Numbered from the stretch's first letter, positions 1-8,573 are shown. The stretch: DNA of 30,309 nucleotides from Alteromonadaceae bacterium UBA2620 (GCA_002339125.1 DDJQ01000128.1:1-30309), one strand, 5' to 3'. The notes: generated from the letters alone by a model not told the origin. Program-made: numbers and translations.

Positions 1-459
1 ACAGTTAATCCGAACATAGCCACTTTGAATATCAGCTGGTAAATTATCAAAGCCAGAATTAACAGAGAAAACGAAGTTTCCACCATTTGTATTCGTCAAT
101 AATTGCTGGACTTCCTGAAAATTTTGAACAGATTCTGCGCTCAAATTTAAAGTATATTCATTTTTGGCTTCGTCAAACGCGAACCAACCTTCTTTAGCAG
201 GAATGGCTCGCCTCTCAAGTAACGATAGTGGAAATTTAAAAACCCTGTCTCCCTGCTCAGTTTCTACCTCTAGTCCTAATTCGACTTTTTCAATATCAAT
301 TTCGATTGGTTGGTCGAGTATGATCTTTGCTCTGATATCCGCAGGTTTTATGGCAACAAAATCACTCTTTTGATATGAGCTAAATTTCAACATTGTACTC
401 AGCGGTATGCTCGCACACCCACTAACAATAAATACGATAAAAAAACAAAATAACTTCAT
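1..459 (-). CDS. Putative lipoprotein, 3' end outside the window
   Basis: An open frame of 153 codons runs on the minus strand from an ATG at 459 to the window edge without a stop, so the protein is C-terminally incomplete here. It starts MKLFCFFIVFIVSGCAS, a short charged N-terminus, hydrophobic core and lipobox (VSGC) typical of a signal peptidase II substrate, so the mature protein should be lipid-anchored from Cys15. An AAGGA Shine-Dalgarno lies about 9 bases upstream of the ATG. The rest is a soluble, acidic, beta-rich-looking sequence with no motif I recognise. The stretch is clearly more AT-rich than the genes from 961 onwards, which could mean an accessory or recently acquired gene. 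I am confident in the coding call and lipoprotein signal. The function is unknown. Confidence 0.75.
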   Translation of the reverse strand, partial: MKLFCFFIVFIVSGCASIPLSTMLKFSSYQKSDFVAIKPADIRAKIILDQPIEIDIEKVELGLEVETEQGDRVFKFPLSLLERRAIPAKEGWFAFDEAKNEYTLNLSAESVQNFQEVQQLLTNTNGGNFVFSVNSGFDNLPADIQSGYVRINC

Positions 460-960
460 TTAAAACATCCTTGTTATGGCTAACGCGTCTGCTTAGATAC
501 CTAATAATGGTTGGTGACAGACACATCTTAATACAGGTCTTCCTTGAGGTGTATCGAAACTAATCACACCCCTAAAATTTCAATATAATTTATTGATAAC
601 AATACCTTACACCTAATTACGAACTCATTTTCAATGTTTTATTTGGATGCACGAAAACAGACTAGTTTTGGTGAGCCAGCCTTTCGAGGTGATCCCTGAT
701 ATCGCTCGGCGATTCAGGGATGACAAACTTGGGTAGTCTCAGCTAATAGAAAGGGTGCCTATGGTGACGTATTTACTGTAGATATTAATCCTAAGAATTC
801 TGGAAGTGCATGAGTCACTATCCCCAGGTAATAACTTCGGTACAGTTAATCGGGCGATTTCCCATCATTACTTACATCAGGGATAAACAGCCGAATCATT
901 GTTTGCAATCCGGCCATACTTACCCCTCACACATAAAAGCGCTCCCTGCCCTGTCTGCGC
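460..960. other. Gene-poor intergenic stretch
   Basis: About 500 bases separate the lipoprotein start from the stop of the minus-strand sugar-phosphate protein. I see no convincing gene. Short open frames here lack a ribosome-binding site and recognisable protein composition. The only clear structure is the REP-like hairpin at 689-724. The left part is AT-rich and should hold the lipoprotein promoter, but I could not pick one convincingly. Confidence 0.6.
689..724. repeat. REP/MITE-like hairpin
   Basis: ATCCCTGA (692-699) and TCAGGGAT (714-721) are perfect inverted arms. They continue inward as ATCG/CGAT after one bulged T, leaving a CTCGG loop, and outward as GT/AC after one mismatch. There is no T-tract, so it is not a normal terminator. 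Its intergenic location and look resemble dispersed REP-type repeats of gammaproteobacteria. No second copy was seen in this window, so the repeat call depends on the rest of the genome. Confidence 0.4.
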
Positions 961-1890
961 TTAATTGCTTGGGCTGGTTACATTTGGCAGCACAAAAGAT
1001 TTCACGTTGCTGTGTAAGCGGATCCACAAACCAGGATTAGCATCCAGTAAACCTGCCAGTTCCTTTTCATCCTGAGGTAATGAGGTTTGCCTTACTTTCG
1101 CGTAGGTGCTGATTTTCGCCGGGGCTGTATCTGCATCCACCACCGATTGCACAACTTTTTTAGCACCCAGTATGGCTGCAGGCCCCAGGGTAAGGATGTA
1201 TTGCGCAGTGCGGCACTGAGCTTCATCCTCGGCGCTGATTTCGCTGCCGCCGGCTTTGAACTTGCTGATATGGTGTTCAAGTATGGAACTGGAGATAGGA
1301 ATAATACCAGCCATATGATGAACTCGTGCGCCGGAAAAGGGTTTAATGTATGCCAGGTGAGACGCATCATTGGCCTCTGGTCCGTGGCCAATAAAGAAAA
1401 TATCCAGGCCACCTAAACTTTCAAGCTTGTTAAGGTAATCAGTTAATGCCCCCTCCAGATCCGGGGTATCGGTTTGCATAGGCGTAAAACTTTTAATTTT
1501 TGCAAAAAAGGCTTCGCCGAGGATGCGTTCGAAATCACGCACAAAACTCAGTCCATTACCCATGGCCAGCGGCGCCAGGGCATCCTGGGTAAACACATTG
1601 AGCCGGGCTAACAGTCCATCAATTTCGTTGGTAGCGGCTTTCTCACCGAGCAGGCGGTGCAATTGCTGGGCACCACGCCCACCAAGCAAAGCAATGTTAA
1701 TGTCGCCGGTTTTCGCTTCTGCCGTGCTGAGCAGCTCCTTAAACATGGCTTCGCCCACGTCGGCTTCAGACGGTAACACTATGGGCTCAATGCCATGATC
1801 AGTGGTTGAGGCAAGAACCGGCTCATTGAGTGCCAGCCACATGTTGCCATTTTTATCTTCGCGTTGAAAAAGAGACGTTGCTGTGGTCAT
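961..1890 (-). CDS. NagB/6-phosphogluconolactonase-fold sugar-phosphate protein
   Basis: This 309-residue soluble protein has the layout of the glucosamine-6-phosphate deaminase/6-phosphogluconolactonase superfamily. A glycine-rich phosphate loop (ALLGGRGAQQL, about 67-77) is followed by RLNVFTQDAL (96-105) at the place of the family's catalytic acidic motif. DIFFIGHGPEANDASHLAYI (163-182) stands where NagB has GxGxDGHIAFNEP. The last motif keeps an Asp (175) and a His (178) but with altered spacing, so the substrate may differ from those of NagB or Pgl. The start is the ATG at 1890. The gene lies downstream of icd on the same strand, separated by a terminator, so it probably has its own promoter. 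Family assignment is moderately sure. Exact reaction is not known. Confidence 0.65.
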   Translation of the reverse strand: MTTATSLFQREDKNGNMWLALNEPVLASTTDHGIEPIVLPSEADVGEAMFKELLSTAEAKTGDINIALLGGRGAQQLHRLLGEKAATNEIDGLLARLNVFTQDALAPLAMGNGLSFVRDFERILGEAFFAKIKSFTPMQTDTPDLEGALTDYLNKLESLGGLDIFFIGHGPEANDASHLAYIKPFSGARVHHMAGIIPISSSILEHHISKFKAGGSEISAEDEAQCRTAQYILTLGPAAILGAKKVVQSVVDADTAPAKISTYAKVRQTSLPQDEKELAGLLDANPGLWIRLHSNVKSFVLPNVTSPSN

Positions 1891-1992
1891 TATTCACGTG
1901 TTGCATTGTTAGCAAAACGTAAAATTAGTCGGTCAAACGGTACCAAGAAGGCATTTAAAAAACCAGTGCCACCGGTAGTATTTTGACCTTAC

Positions 1993-2018
1993 AAAAAACC
2001 GGCCGAAGCCGGTTTTTT
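1993..2018 (-). terminator. Rho-independent terminator of icd
   Basis: An 11-bp perfect stem (AAAAAACCGGC / GCCGGTTTTTT) closes a 4-base loop. Read on the minus strand it is GGC-TTCG-GCC, an extra-stable UUCG tetraloop, followed by six T. It lies 27 bases past the icd stop codon. Confidence 0.88.
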
Positions 2019-2044
2019 ATATAAATCAAAAACTAATGATTTAG

Positions 2045-4270
2045 TTAAGCGCCAAGAATTTCGTTAAATGTGGCACTTGGGCGCATTGCTGCGGCAGTTT
2101 TCGCTTCGTCAGGCAGGTAGTAACCACCGATATCCTGAGGCTTGCCTTCAGTTTCATTGATTTCTTCAATGATCTTATCAATGTTTGCCGCCAGCTTGTC
2201 GTAGATTGGGCCAAACTGAGCAGCCAGTTCGGCATTTTCAGTTTGCTTGGCCAGCTCTTCTGCCCAGTACATTGCCAGATACACGTGGCTACCACGGTTA
2301 TCCAGTTGACCGGCTTTACGCAGCGGCGACTTGCCGTTGTTCAGCAGTGCTTCTGTGGCTTTATCCAGTGCAACAGCCAGTTGCTTGGCTTTTGCATTAC
2401 CGTGTTTGATAGCCACGTCTTCAAGCGATACCGCCAGTGCCAGGAATTCACCCAATGAATCCCAACGTAAGTGACCTTCTTCAACAAACTGCTGAACGTG
2501 CTTAGGTGCAGAACCACCCGCGCCAGTCTCATACAGGCCACCACCGGCCATCAGCGGCACGATAGACAGCATTTTCGCGCTGGTGCCCAGCTCAAGGATT
2601 GGGAACAGGTCGGTCAGGTAGTCACGCAGTACGTTACCGGTAACAGAAATAGTATCCAAGCCACGGATAGCGCGTTCCATGGAGTAACGGATAGCACGAA
2701 CCGGTGACATGATTGAAATGTCCAGACCATCTGTGTCGTGATCCTGCAGGTATTTCTCTACTTTCTTGATCAGCTGTGCGTCGTGCGCACGCTCATCGTC
2801 CAGCCAGAATACCGCCGGCATGCCAGATTGACGGGCACGGGTCACAGCCAGTTTTACCCAGTCCTGAATAGGCGCGTCTTTGGCCTGACACATACGCCAG
2901 ATATCGCCTTCTTCCACTTCATGCTCAATCAGTACGTTGCCGTCCTGATCAACAACCTGAACGGTACCGTCGGCTTCCATTTCGAACGTTTTATCGTGTG
3001 AACCGTATTCTTCGGCTTTCTGCGCCATCAGACCAACGTTAGGTACTGTACCCATAGTAGTTGGGTCGAAGGCACCGTGAGTCTTACAGAAATTGATTAC
3101 TTCCTGATAGATAGTCGCATAGGTACTTTCCGGGATAACCGCTTTAGTATCGTGTGGTTTTCCATCCGGCCCCCACATCTGACCAGAGTTACGGATCATC
3201 GCTGGCATAGAAGCATCTACGATTACGTCGCTTGGTACGTGCAGGTTAGAAATACCTTTGTCTGAGTTTACCATCGCCAGTGGTGGGCGGTCGGCGTAAC
3301 ACTTGTTGATATCACGTTCGATTTCAGAACGCTGTGACTCTGGTAAAGTAGAAATCTTGTCATATACGCTGCCCAGACCGTTGTTAGGGTTAACACCTAA
3401 TTCGTCGAACAGTTCACCGTATTTTTCAAACAACTCTTTGTAGAATACTTTTACACAGTGACCGAACACGATTGGGTGAGACACCTTCATCATGGTCGCT
3501 TTTACGTGCAGAGAAAACAAGATGCCAGTGTTTTTAGCGTCTTCAATTTGCTCTTCGAAGAACTGACACAGGGCTTTTTTGCTCATGAACATGCCGTCGA
3601 TGACTTCACCAGCCAGCAAGTCAACTTTTGGCTTCAGGGTCTTTTTGCTACCATCTTTGCCGGTAAATTCAATGCTTACATAGCCTTCTTTTTCAACGGC
3701 TACTGATTTTTCACCTGAGTAGAAGTCACCGCCACGCATGTGCGCAACGTGAGTTTGTGAAGCCTGGCTCCACTCACCCATGCTATGCGGGAATTTTTTC
3801 GCATAATTCTTAACTGCAGTTGGCGCACGACGGTCTGAGTTACCTTCGCGCAGAACCGGGTTTACTGCAGAACCCAGTACTTTACCGTAGCGTTCGCGAA
3901 CGTCTTTTTCTTCGTCAGTTTTTGGATCTTCAGGGAACTGCGGTACGTTGAAGCCCAGTGCGTTCAGCTCTTTAATAGCTGCGCGCAACTGCGGGATAGA
4001 CGCACTGATGTTTGGCAGTTTAATGATATTCGCTTCCGGATCCTGGGTCATTTCGCCCAGCTCGTTCAGGGCATCAACCACTTTTTGGTCGTCAGTCAGA
4101 TAATCAGGGAAATGGGCCAGAACACGAGCGGCTAGAGAGATATCACTTACTTCAACATCGATATCAGCTTCGGCGGCAAAGCGACGAATAATGGGTAACA
4201 ACGAGTAGGTGGCCAACATTGGCGCTTCATCGGTTTTGGTATAAATAATTGTAGACTTACGGTTGGTCAT
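2045..4270 (-). CDS. icd: Monomeric NADP-dependent isocitrate dehydrogenase
   Basis: This cytosolic TCA-cycle enzyme oxidatively decarboxylates isocitrate to 2-oxoglutarate with NADP. The 741-residue length and the sequence identify the monomeric IDH-II family, which is unrelated in length and layout to the ~415-residue homodimeric E. coli Icd. Characteristic stretches are STIIYTKTDEAP near the N-terminus, the central SDKGISNLHVPSDVIVDASM, MIRNSGQMWGPDG and GTVPNVGLMAQKAEEYGSHD. The reading frame opens 12 bases further upstream with a TTG, but that codon overlaps the GAGGT Shine-Dalgarno of the ATG at 4270, so the ATG start (MTNRKST) is chosen. The gene is divergent from rluE, as icd is in E. 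coli, and ends at a strong terminator. Confidence 0.96.
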   Translation of the reverse strand: MTNRKSTIIYTKTDEAPMLATYSLLPIIRRFAAEADIDVEVSDISLAARVLAHFPDYLTDDQKVVDALNELGEMTQDPEANIIKLPNISASIPQLRAAIKELNALGFNVPQFPEDPKTDEEKDVRERYGKVLGSAVNPVLREGNSDRRAPTAVKNYAKKFPHSMGEWSQASQTHVAHMRGGDFYSGEKSVAVEKEGYVSIEFTGKDGSKKTLKPKVDLLAGEVIDGMFMSKKALCQFFEEQIEDAKNTGILFSLHVKATMMKVSHPIVFGHCVKVFYKELFEKYGELFDELGVNPNNGLGSVYDKISTLPESQRSEIERDINKCYADRPPLAMVNSDKGISNLHVPSDVIVDASMPAMIRNSGQMWGPDGKPHDTKAVIPESTYATIYQEVINFCKTHGAFDPTTMGTVPNVGLMAQKAEEYGSHDKTFEMEADGTVQVVDQDGNVLIEHEVEEGDIWRMCQAKDAPIQDWVKLAVTRARQSGMPAVFWLDDERAHDAQLIKKVEKYLQDHDTDGLDISIMSPVRAIRYSMERAIRGLDTISVTGNVLRDYLTDLFPILELGTSAKMLSIVPLMAGGGLYETGAGGSAPKHVQQFVEEGHLRWDSLGEFLALAVSLEDVAIKHGNAKAKQLAVALDKATEALLNNGKSPLRKAGQLDNRGSHVYLAMYWAEELAKQTENAELAAQFGPIYDKLAANIDKIIEEINETEGKPQDIGGYYLPDEAKTAAAMRPSATFNEILGA

Positions 4271-4713
4271 TATGTACCTCAATAGTTGCAGTAGCTGGCT
4301 GCGTTTTTTCCATTCAACAAATTCCAGCCGCTTATTTCAGACTATTACGTTCTGACAAGAGACCGGATCTCGTGATTTTCCTGCGTACCTACATGTGTCA
4401 ACCTGAAGGGAGTATCGATTCACGCACGCAAAATACTCAGTATCCACTTTACCGAGTATTTAATTCACTAATTTTACAGGTTGACGCTGGCCATGTAATG
4501 CACATGAATCATAAGGTCTTTAGTATAGGGTCAAGCGAACCAGTTACAAGTCATACCTTTGTCTTAATTACGAAAAAATGGTTAATAAATTAGTTTTCAT
4601 GGGTAATTATTCAACAAAGTGCACAAAAACCCATCACCAGCAGGTTGCCGGTGTGATTAAACAACAACTTTGATAAACTGTTTACTCAAATCTCACCGGC
4701 CAGCAATAGTTGC
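4271..4713. promoter_or_regulatory. icd-rluE divergent intergenic region
   Basis: These 443 bases hold the promoters of both divergent genes and no convincing gene. The clearest structure is an 8-bp inverted repeat, AAATACTC (4431-4438) and GAGTATTT (4454-4461), with a 15-base spacer. It could be an operator for icd. A TTGACA occurs on the minus strand at 4396-4401, but no good -10 follows at 16-18 bases. I could not assign either promoter with confidence. Confidence 0.4.
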
Positions 4714-5334
4714 ATGACTTCAACCGTAATTCTGTTTAATAAACCCTACATGGTGCTTTCGCAGTTCACCGATGCTGAAGGCCGTGAAACCCTCAAAGAT
4801 TACATTCAGGTTCCCGATGTCTATGCAGCAGGACGGCTCGACCGGGATTCAGAGGGGTTACTGGTGCTTACCGATAATGGCGCGTTACAACATAAGCTCG
4901 CCCACCCGAAGGCCAAAACCAGCAAAACTTACTGGGTACAGGTGGAGGGCGAAGTATCAGATGAAGCCATTGAAGCGCTACGCAATGGTGTGGAGTTAAA
5001 AGATGGTCTGACCCAGCCAGCCAAAGTGCAGCGCATGGCAGAGCCTGCGGTATGGCCACGCAACCCGCCTATTCGGGAACGGGCAAATATTCCAACCACC
5101 TGGTTATCCATTACCATCAGCGAAGGCCGTAACCGCCAGGTACGTCGCATGACCGCCCATGTAGGGAATCCTACCCTGCGACTTATCCGCTACCGGGTAG
5201 GAAACTGGACACTGGATGGCATTGCCAATGGTGAGTACGTCAGCCTGCCCGGCCCGCCAATGAAACCGGTCGATAAGGCAAATAAACGCCCTGCCCGACG
5301 AAGCCGGCCCAAACAACGGCAAAAAACACGTTGA
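4714..5334 (+). CDS. rluE: 23S rRNA pseudouridine synthase RluE
   Basis: RluE converts U2457 (E. coli numbering) of 23S rRNA to pseudouridine. The 206-residue protein starts with the RsuA/RluB/E/F-type NKPYMVLSQF and carries the catalytic motif GRLDRDSEGLLVLTDNG at about 40-56, where the Asp of RLD is the nucleophile. It also has TYWVQVEGE and the C-terminal EGRNRQVRRM signature. It lacks an N-terminal S4 domain, as E. coli RluE does, and ends with a basic Arg/Lys-rich tail. Its neighbours icd (divergent) and mnmA-hflD-purB (downstream) match E. coli order, which supports RluE over its paralogs. In E. coli nudJ sits between rluE and mnmA. Here it is absent. Confidence 0.93.
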   Translation: MTSTVILFNKPYMVLSQFTDAEGRETLKDYIQVPDVYAAGRLDRDSEGLLVLTDNGALQHKLAHPKAKTSKTYWVQVEGEVSDEAIEALRNGVELKDGLTQPAKVQRMAEPAVWPRNPPIRERANIPTTWLSITISEGRNRQVRRMTAHVGNPTLRLIRYRVGNWTLDGIANGEYVSLPGPPMKPVDKANKRPARRSRPKQRQKTR

Positions 5335-5354
5335 GCGCCGCAAAAAGCGCTTTT
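5334..5354 (+). terminator. Weak terminator-like hairpin after rluE
   Basis: A 5-bp stem AGCGC/GCGCT (5334-5338, 5347-5351) with an 8-base loop and only four T lies directly on the rluE stop codon. Its shape is terminator-like but the stem is short, so read-through into mnmA is likely. Confidence 0.3.
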
Positions 5355-5358
5355 AGAG

Positions 5359-5387
5359 GTGCCAAAAGTTGCATTTTCTGGTAAACT
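5359..5387 (+). promoter_or_regulatory. Candidate promoter of the mnmA-hflD-purB operon
   Basis: GTGCCA (5359-5364) and TAAACT (5382-5387) are spaced by 17 bases, each matching 4 of 6 sigma-70 consensus positions. A very GC-rich CCGCGCCCCG follows the -10. Such discriminators are typical of growth-rate and ppGpp-sensitive promoters, which would suit a translation and purine operon. This is inferred from sequence only. Confidence 0.42.
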
Positions 5388-5426
5388 CCGCGCCCCGTAA
5401 ATAACATGAGAGTGCACAGTAAAATA

Positions 5427-6542
5427 ATGTCTCAGCTTGCCACTTCGGCCCCCAATAAACAAAAAGTCATCGTCGGTATGTCCGGTGGTGTGGATTCTTC
5501 TGTTTCTGCTTATTTGCTCCAGCAACAAGGCTACGAAGTTGAAGGCCTGTTTATGAAAAACTGGGAAGAAGACGACAACGACGAATACTGTGCCGCGGCT
5601 GAAGATCTGGCCGATGCCCAGGCAGTTGCCGATAAACTGGGTATTTACCTGCACACCATTAATTTTGCTGCCGAGTACTGGGACAACGTATTTGAGTACT
5701 TTCTGGCAGAATACAAAGCTGGCCGCACGCCCAATCCGGATATCATGTGTAACAAGGAAATCAAATTTAAGGCTTTCCTTGAATACGCTGCCGAAGACTT
5801 AGGTGCCGACTTTATTGCCACCGGCCATTATGTGCGCCGCCGAGAAGTTGACGGCCACTGGCAGATGCTGCGCGGTCTGGACAACAACAAAGACCAGAGT
5901 TATTTCCTCTACACCCTGGGCGAAGAACACGTTGCCAAAACCCTGTTCCCGGTGGGCGACATCGAGAAACCACAGGTTAGGGAAATTGCTGAGCAACAAG
6001 GCCTTGTTACCGCTGACAAAAAAGACAGCACCGGCATTTGTTTTATCGGCGAACGTAAGTTTAAAGACTTCTTAAGTCAGTACCTGCCGGCTCAACCCGG
6101 TATCATCGAAACCGCCGAAGGTGTTGAAATTGGCCAGCATGAAGGGCTTATGTATCATACCCTGGGGCAGCGTAAAGGCTTGCACATTGGCGGCCTGGCC
6201 GAATACGGCGACGATCCCTGGTATGTGGTAGACAAAGACGTTGAACGCAACGTGCTTATCGTTGGTCAGGGCGCTAACCATCCTCGCCTATACTCAGACG
6301 GCCTGATTGCCAAGCAATTGCACTGGGTTAACCGTACAGTGCCAACCGAACCATTCCGTGCCGCAGTGAAAACCCGTTACCGTCAGCAGGATATTCCCTG
6401 CCTGGTTACGCCCATTGGTGACGATCAGGTAAAGGTAACCTTCGACGAGCCACAAAAGGCGGTTACGCCTGGCCAGTCAGCGGTATTTTATCAGGACGAA
6501 GTCTGCCTGGGTGGTGGCATTATTGAGAGTTACCTACGCTAA
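5427..6542 (+). CDS. mnmA: tRNA-specific 2-thiouridylase MnmA
   Basis: MnmA adenylates and thiolates wobble U34 of tRNA-Lys, -Glu and -Gln with sulfur relayed by the Tus system. The 371-residue protein has the PP-loop ATPase motif GMSGGVDSS (17-25), the FMKNWEEDD stretch, and both catalytic cysteines: Cys108 in NPDIMCNKE and Cys205 in STGICFIGER. GHYVRR and NKDQSYFLYTL are further family signatures. An in-frame ATG at 5406 would add seven residues. I prefer 5427 (MSQLATS) because family members start close to the PP-loop, but neither start has a clear Shine-Dalgarno. The stop overlaps the next ATG (TAATG), so hflD is translationally coupled. Confidence 0.96.
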   Translation: MSQLATSAPNKQKVIVGMSGGVDSSVSAYLLQQQGYEVEGLFMKNWEEDDNDEYCAAAEDLADAQAVADKLGIYLHTINFAAEYWDNVFEYFLAEYKAGRTPNPDIMCNKEIKFKAFLEYAAEDLGADFIATGHYVRRREVDGHWQMLRGLDNNKDQSYFLYTLGEEHVAKTLFPVGDIEKPQVREIAEQQGLVTADKKDSTGICFIGERKFKDFLSQYLPAQPGIIETAEGVEIGQHEGLMYHTLGQRKGLHIGGLAEYGDDPWYVVDKDVERNVLIVGQGANHPRLYSDGLIAKQLHWVNRTVPTEPFRAAVKTRYRQQDIPCLVTPIGDDQVKVTFDEPQKAVTPGQSAVFYQDEVCLGGGIIESYLR

Positions 6543-7168
6543 TGTTGGATGCAGCCATCGAAAAACAACTGGGTCTGGCGGGTGTTTGTCAGGCCGCACG
6601 ACTGGTGCAGTCAATTGCCCGTACCGGTGAAGCCGATAAACAGGCAGTAGAAGCCAGCTTATCCAGTATTCTGGTCACCGATTCAGACACCACACAGCAG
6701 GTGTTCGGCCAGTTAGAAAATTTAAAAACCGGTTTTCAGGTGATTGTGGCGCAATTAGGCGATCATAACTCCAAAAAAGATACCGAGCTGACCCGTTATA
6801 TCGCCAGTGTGCTCGGACTCGAGCGAAAACTGGCACGCAACAAAAAAGCTATGAATGAGCTGGGTGAGCGTATTTCCCACGTGCAACGTCAGCTGGCGCA
6901 TATGGACTTTGAGAGCCCGCAGATTTTATCGTCGCTGGCGAGTATTTATTCAGACGTGATCAGCCCGTTGGCACCAAAGATTCAGATTGCCGGTAATCCC
7001 AGCTGCCTGAGTCAGCCACTTAATCAAAACCGGGTAAGAGCGCTGTTGCTGGCTGGTGTGCGCGCCGCCGTATTATGGCGACAGCTGGGCGGTCAGCGCC
7101 GACAGATTTTATTTAAACGTAAAGCTATTCTACGCAGTGCCCAGCAGGCACTGAGATTAATGAACTAA
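6542..7168 (+). CDS. hflD: HflD-like protein (YcfC family)
   Basis: This 208-residue, mostly helical protein matches the HflD/YcfC family in length, N-terminus (LDAAIEKQLGLAGVCQAARLVQ) and in its conserved place between mnmA and purB. In E. coli HflD is a membrane-associated protein that modulates the lambda CII lysogenisation factor. Its normal cellular role is not settled. The core motif ERKLARNKKAMNELGERI and a basic C-terminal helix are visible. There is no signal peptide or membrane span. The ATG overlaps the mnmA stop by one base and purB starts 14 bases after the hflD stop, so the three genes form one operon. Confidence 0.88.
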   Translation: MLDAAIEKQLGLAGVCQAARLVQSIARTGEADKQAVEASLSSILVTDSDTTQQVFGQLENLKTGFQVIVAQLGDHNSKKDTELTRYIASVLGLERKLARNKKAMNELGERISHVQRQLAHMDFESPQILSSLASIYSDVISPLAPKIQIAGNPSCLSQPLNQNRVRALLLAGVRAAVLWRQLGGQRRQILFKRKAILRSAQQALRLMN

Positions 7169-7182
7169 TTGAGGAGCAAAAG

Positions 7183-8559
7183 GTGGAACTATCCCAATTA
7201 ACGGCAATTTCTCCGGTCGATGGTCGGTATGCCTCTAAAACAGGCGAGTTACGGTCTATTTTTAGTGAGTACGGCCTGCTTAAATACCGGGTTGAAGTTG
7301 AAGTCAGATGGTTACAAAAACTGTCTAAGCTGGACGGTATCACCGAAGTCCCTGACTTTTCTCCTCAGTCGCATAAACTGCTCGACAGCATTGTGGCAGA
7401 ATTTTCGGTAGACGATGCCCGCCGCATTAAAGAAATCGAACGTACCACCAACCATGACGTAAAAGCAGTAGAGTATTTCCTTAAGGAAAAAGTAGCAGAT
7501 AACAGCGAACTGAACGCTATCAGTGAGTTTATCCACTTTGCCTGTACCTCAGAAGACATCAATAACCTGTCGCATGCCCTGATGTGCACTGAAGCCCGCG
7601 ATACCGTTATCCTGCCTTACTGCGATAAGTTAATCGATGCGCTTAAAGATCTGGCTCGCGAATACCGCAGTATTCCAATGATGGCCCGTACGCACGGTCA
7701 GCCGGCATCGCCAACGACCATGGGTAAGGAAATGGCTAACGTGGCCGTACGCTTACAACGTCAGCGCGACCAAATCGCGGCAGTAACCCTGCTGGGTAAA
7801 ATTAACGGTGCAGTAGGTAACTACAACGCCCACCTGTCGGCTTACCCAGAGCTGGACTGGCACACCATCTCTGAAGATTTTGTTACCAGCCTGGGCATTA
7901 CCTGGAATGCATTTACCACGCAAATCGAGCCGCATGATTACATTGCCGAGCTGTTTGATGCCATTGCACGTTTCAACACTATCCTGCTCGATTTCGACCG
8001 TGACGTCTGGGGTTACATTGCGCTGGGTCACTTTAAGCAAAAGACGGTTGCCGGCGAAATTGGCTCCTCTACCATGCCGCATAAAGTTAACCCTATCGAC
8101 TTTGAAAACTCGGAAGGTAACCTGGGCATCGCTAATGCGATTTTCGATCACCTGGCTGCCAAATTGCCGGTATCACGCTGGCAGCGTGATCTGACCGACT
8201 CAACGGTACTGCGTAACCTGGGTGTTGGCGTTGGCTATGCCGTTATCGCTTATCAGGCAACGCTTAAAGGGATCAGCAAACTGGAAGTTAACGAGCAAAG
8301 CTTGCTTAACGAACTCGACAATAACTGGGAGCTGCTGGCAGAGCCTATCCAAACTGTTATGCGTCGATACGGTATCGAAAAGCCGTATGAAAAGCTTAAA
8401 GAGCTGACCCGCGGTAAGAAAGTGAACGCTGAGGTAATTAGTGAGTTCATCGATAACCTTGAATTACCACAAAGTGCCAAAGACCAGTTGAAACAGCTGT
8501 CTCCACAGGCCTATATTGGTGACGCAATCCGTCTGGTAGATCAGTTACTGGGCGAATAA
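7183..8559 (+). CDS. purB: Adenylosuccinate lyase PurB
   Basis: PurB catalyses two eliminations of fumarate in purine synthesis: SAICAR to AICAR, and adenylosuccinate to AMP. The 458-residue protein starts MELSQLTAISPVDGRY, like E. coli PurB, and contains ERTTNHDVKAVEYFLKEK, CTSEDINNLSHAL, RTHGQPASPTTMGKE and the fumarase/aspartase-superfamily signature GSSTMPHKVNP (about residue 292 on), whose flexible loop carries the catalytic serine. The start is a GTG at 7183 with a strong GAGGAG six bases upstream. Its position after mnmA-hflD is the same as in E. coli. A perfect hairpin just after the stop covers the ribosome-binding site of the next gene. Confidence 0.97.
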   Translation: MELSQLTAISPVDGRYASKTGELRSIFSEYGLLKYRVEVEVRWLQKLSKLDGITEVPDFSPQSHKLLDSIVAEFSVDDARRIKEIERTTNHDVKAVEYFLKEKVADNSELNAISEFIHFACTSEDINNLSHALMCTEARDTVILPYCDKLIDALKDLAREYRSIPMMARTHGQPASPTTMGKEMANVAVRLQRQRDQIAAVTLLGKINGAVGNYNAHLSAYPELDWHTISEDFVTSLGITWNAFTTQIEPHDYIAELFDAIARFNTILLDFDRDVWGYIALGHFKQKTVAGEIGSSTMPHKVNPIDFENSEGNLGIANAIFDHLAAKLPVSRWQRDLTDSTVLRNLGVGVGYAVIAYQATLKGISKLEVNEQSLLNELDNNWELLAEPIQTVMRRYGIEKPYEKLKELTRGKKVNAEVISEFIDNLELPQSAKDQLKQLSPQAYIGDAIRLVDQLLGE

Positions 8560-8573
8560 GTCTTTGCTACGCT

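Noticed and set aside
810..1040. Open frame on the plus strand (76 codons) in the gene-poor region
   Set aside because: No Shine-Dalgarno, no recognisable protein features, and it runs into the 3' end of the opposite-strand gene at 961-1890.
5190..5654. 154-codon open frame on the minus strand
   Set aside because: It is antisense to rluE and mnmA, both firmly identified, and has no motif or ribosome-binding site of its own.
7753..8151. 132-codon open frame on the minus strand
   Set aside because: Fully antisense to the conserved core of purB.
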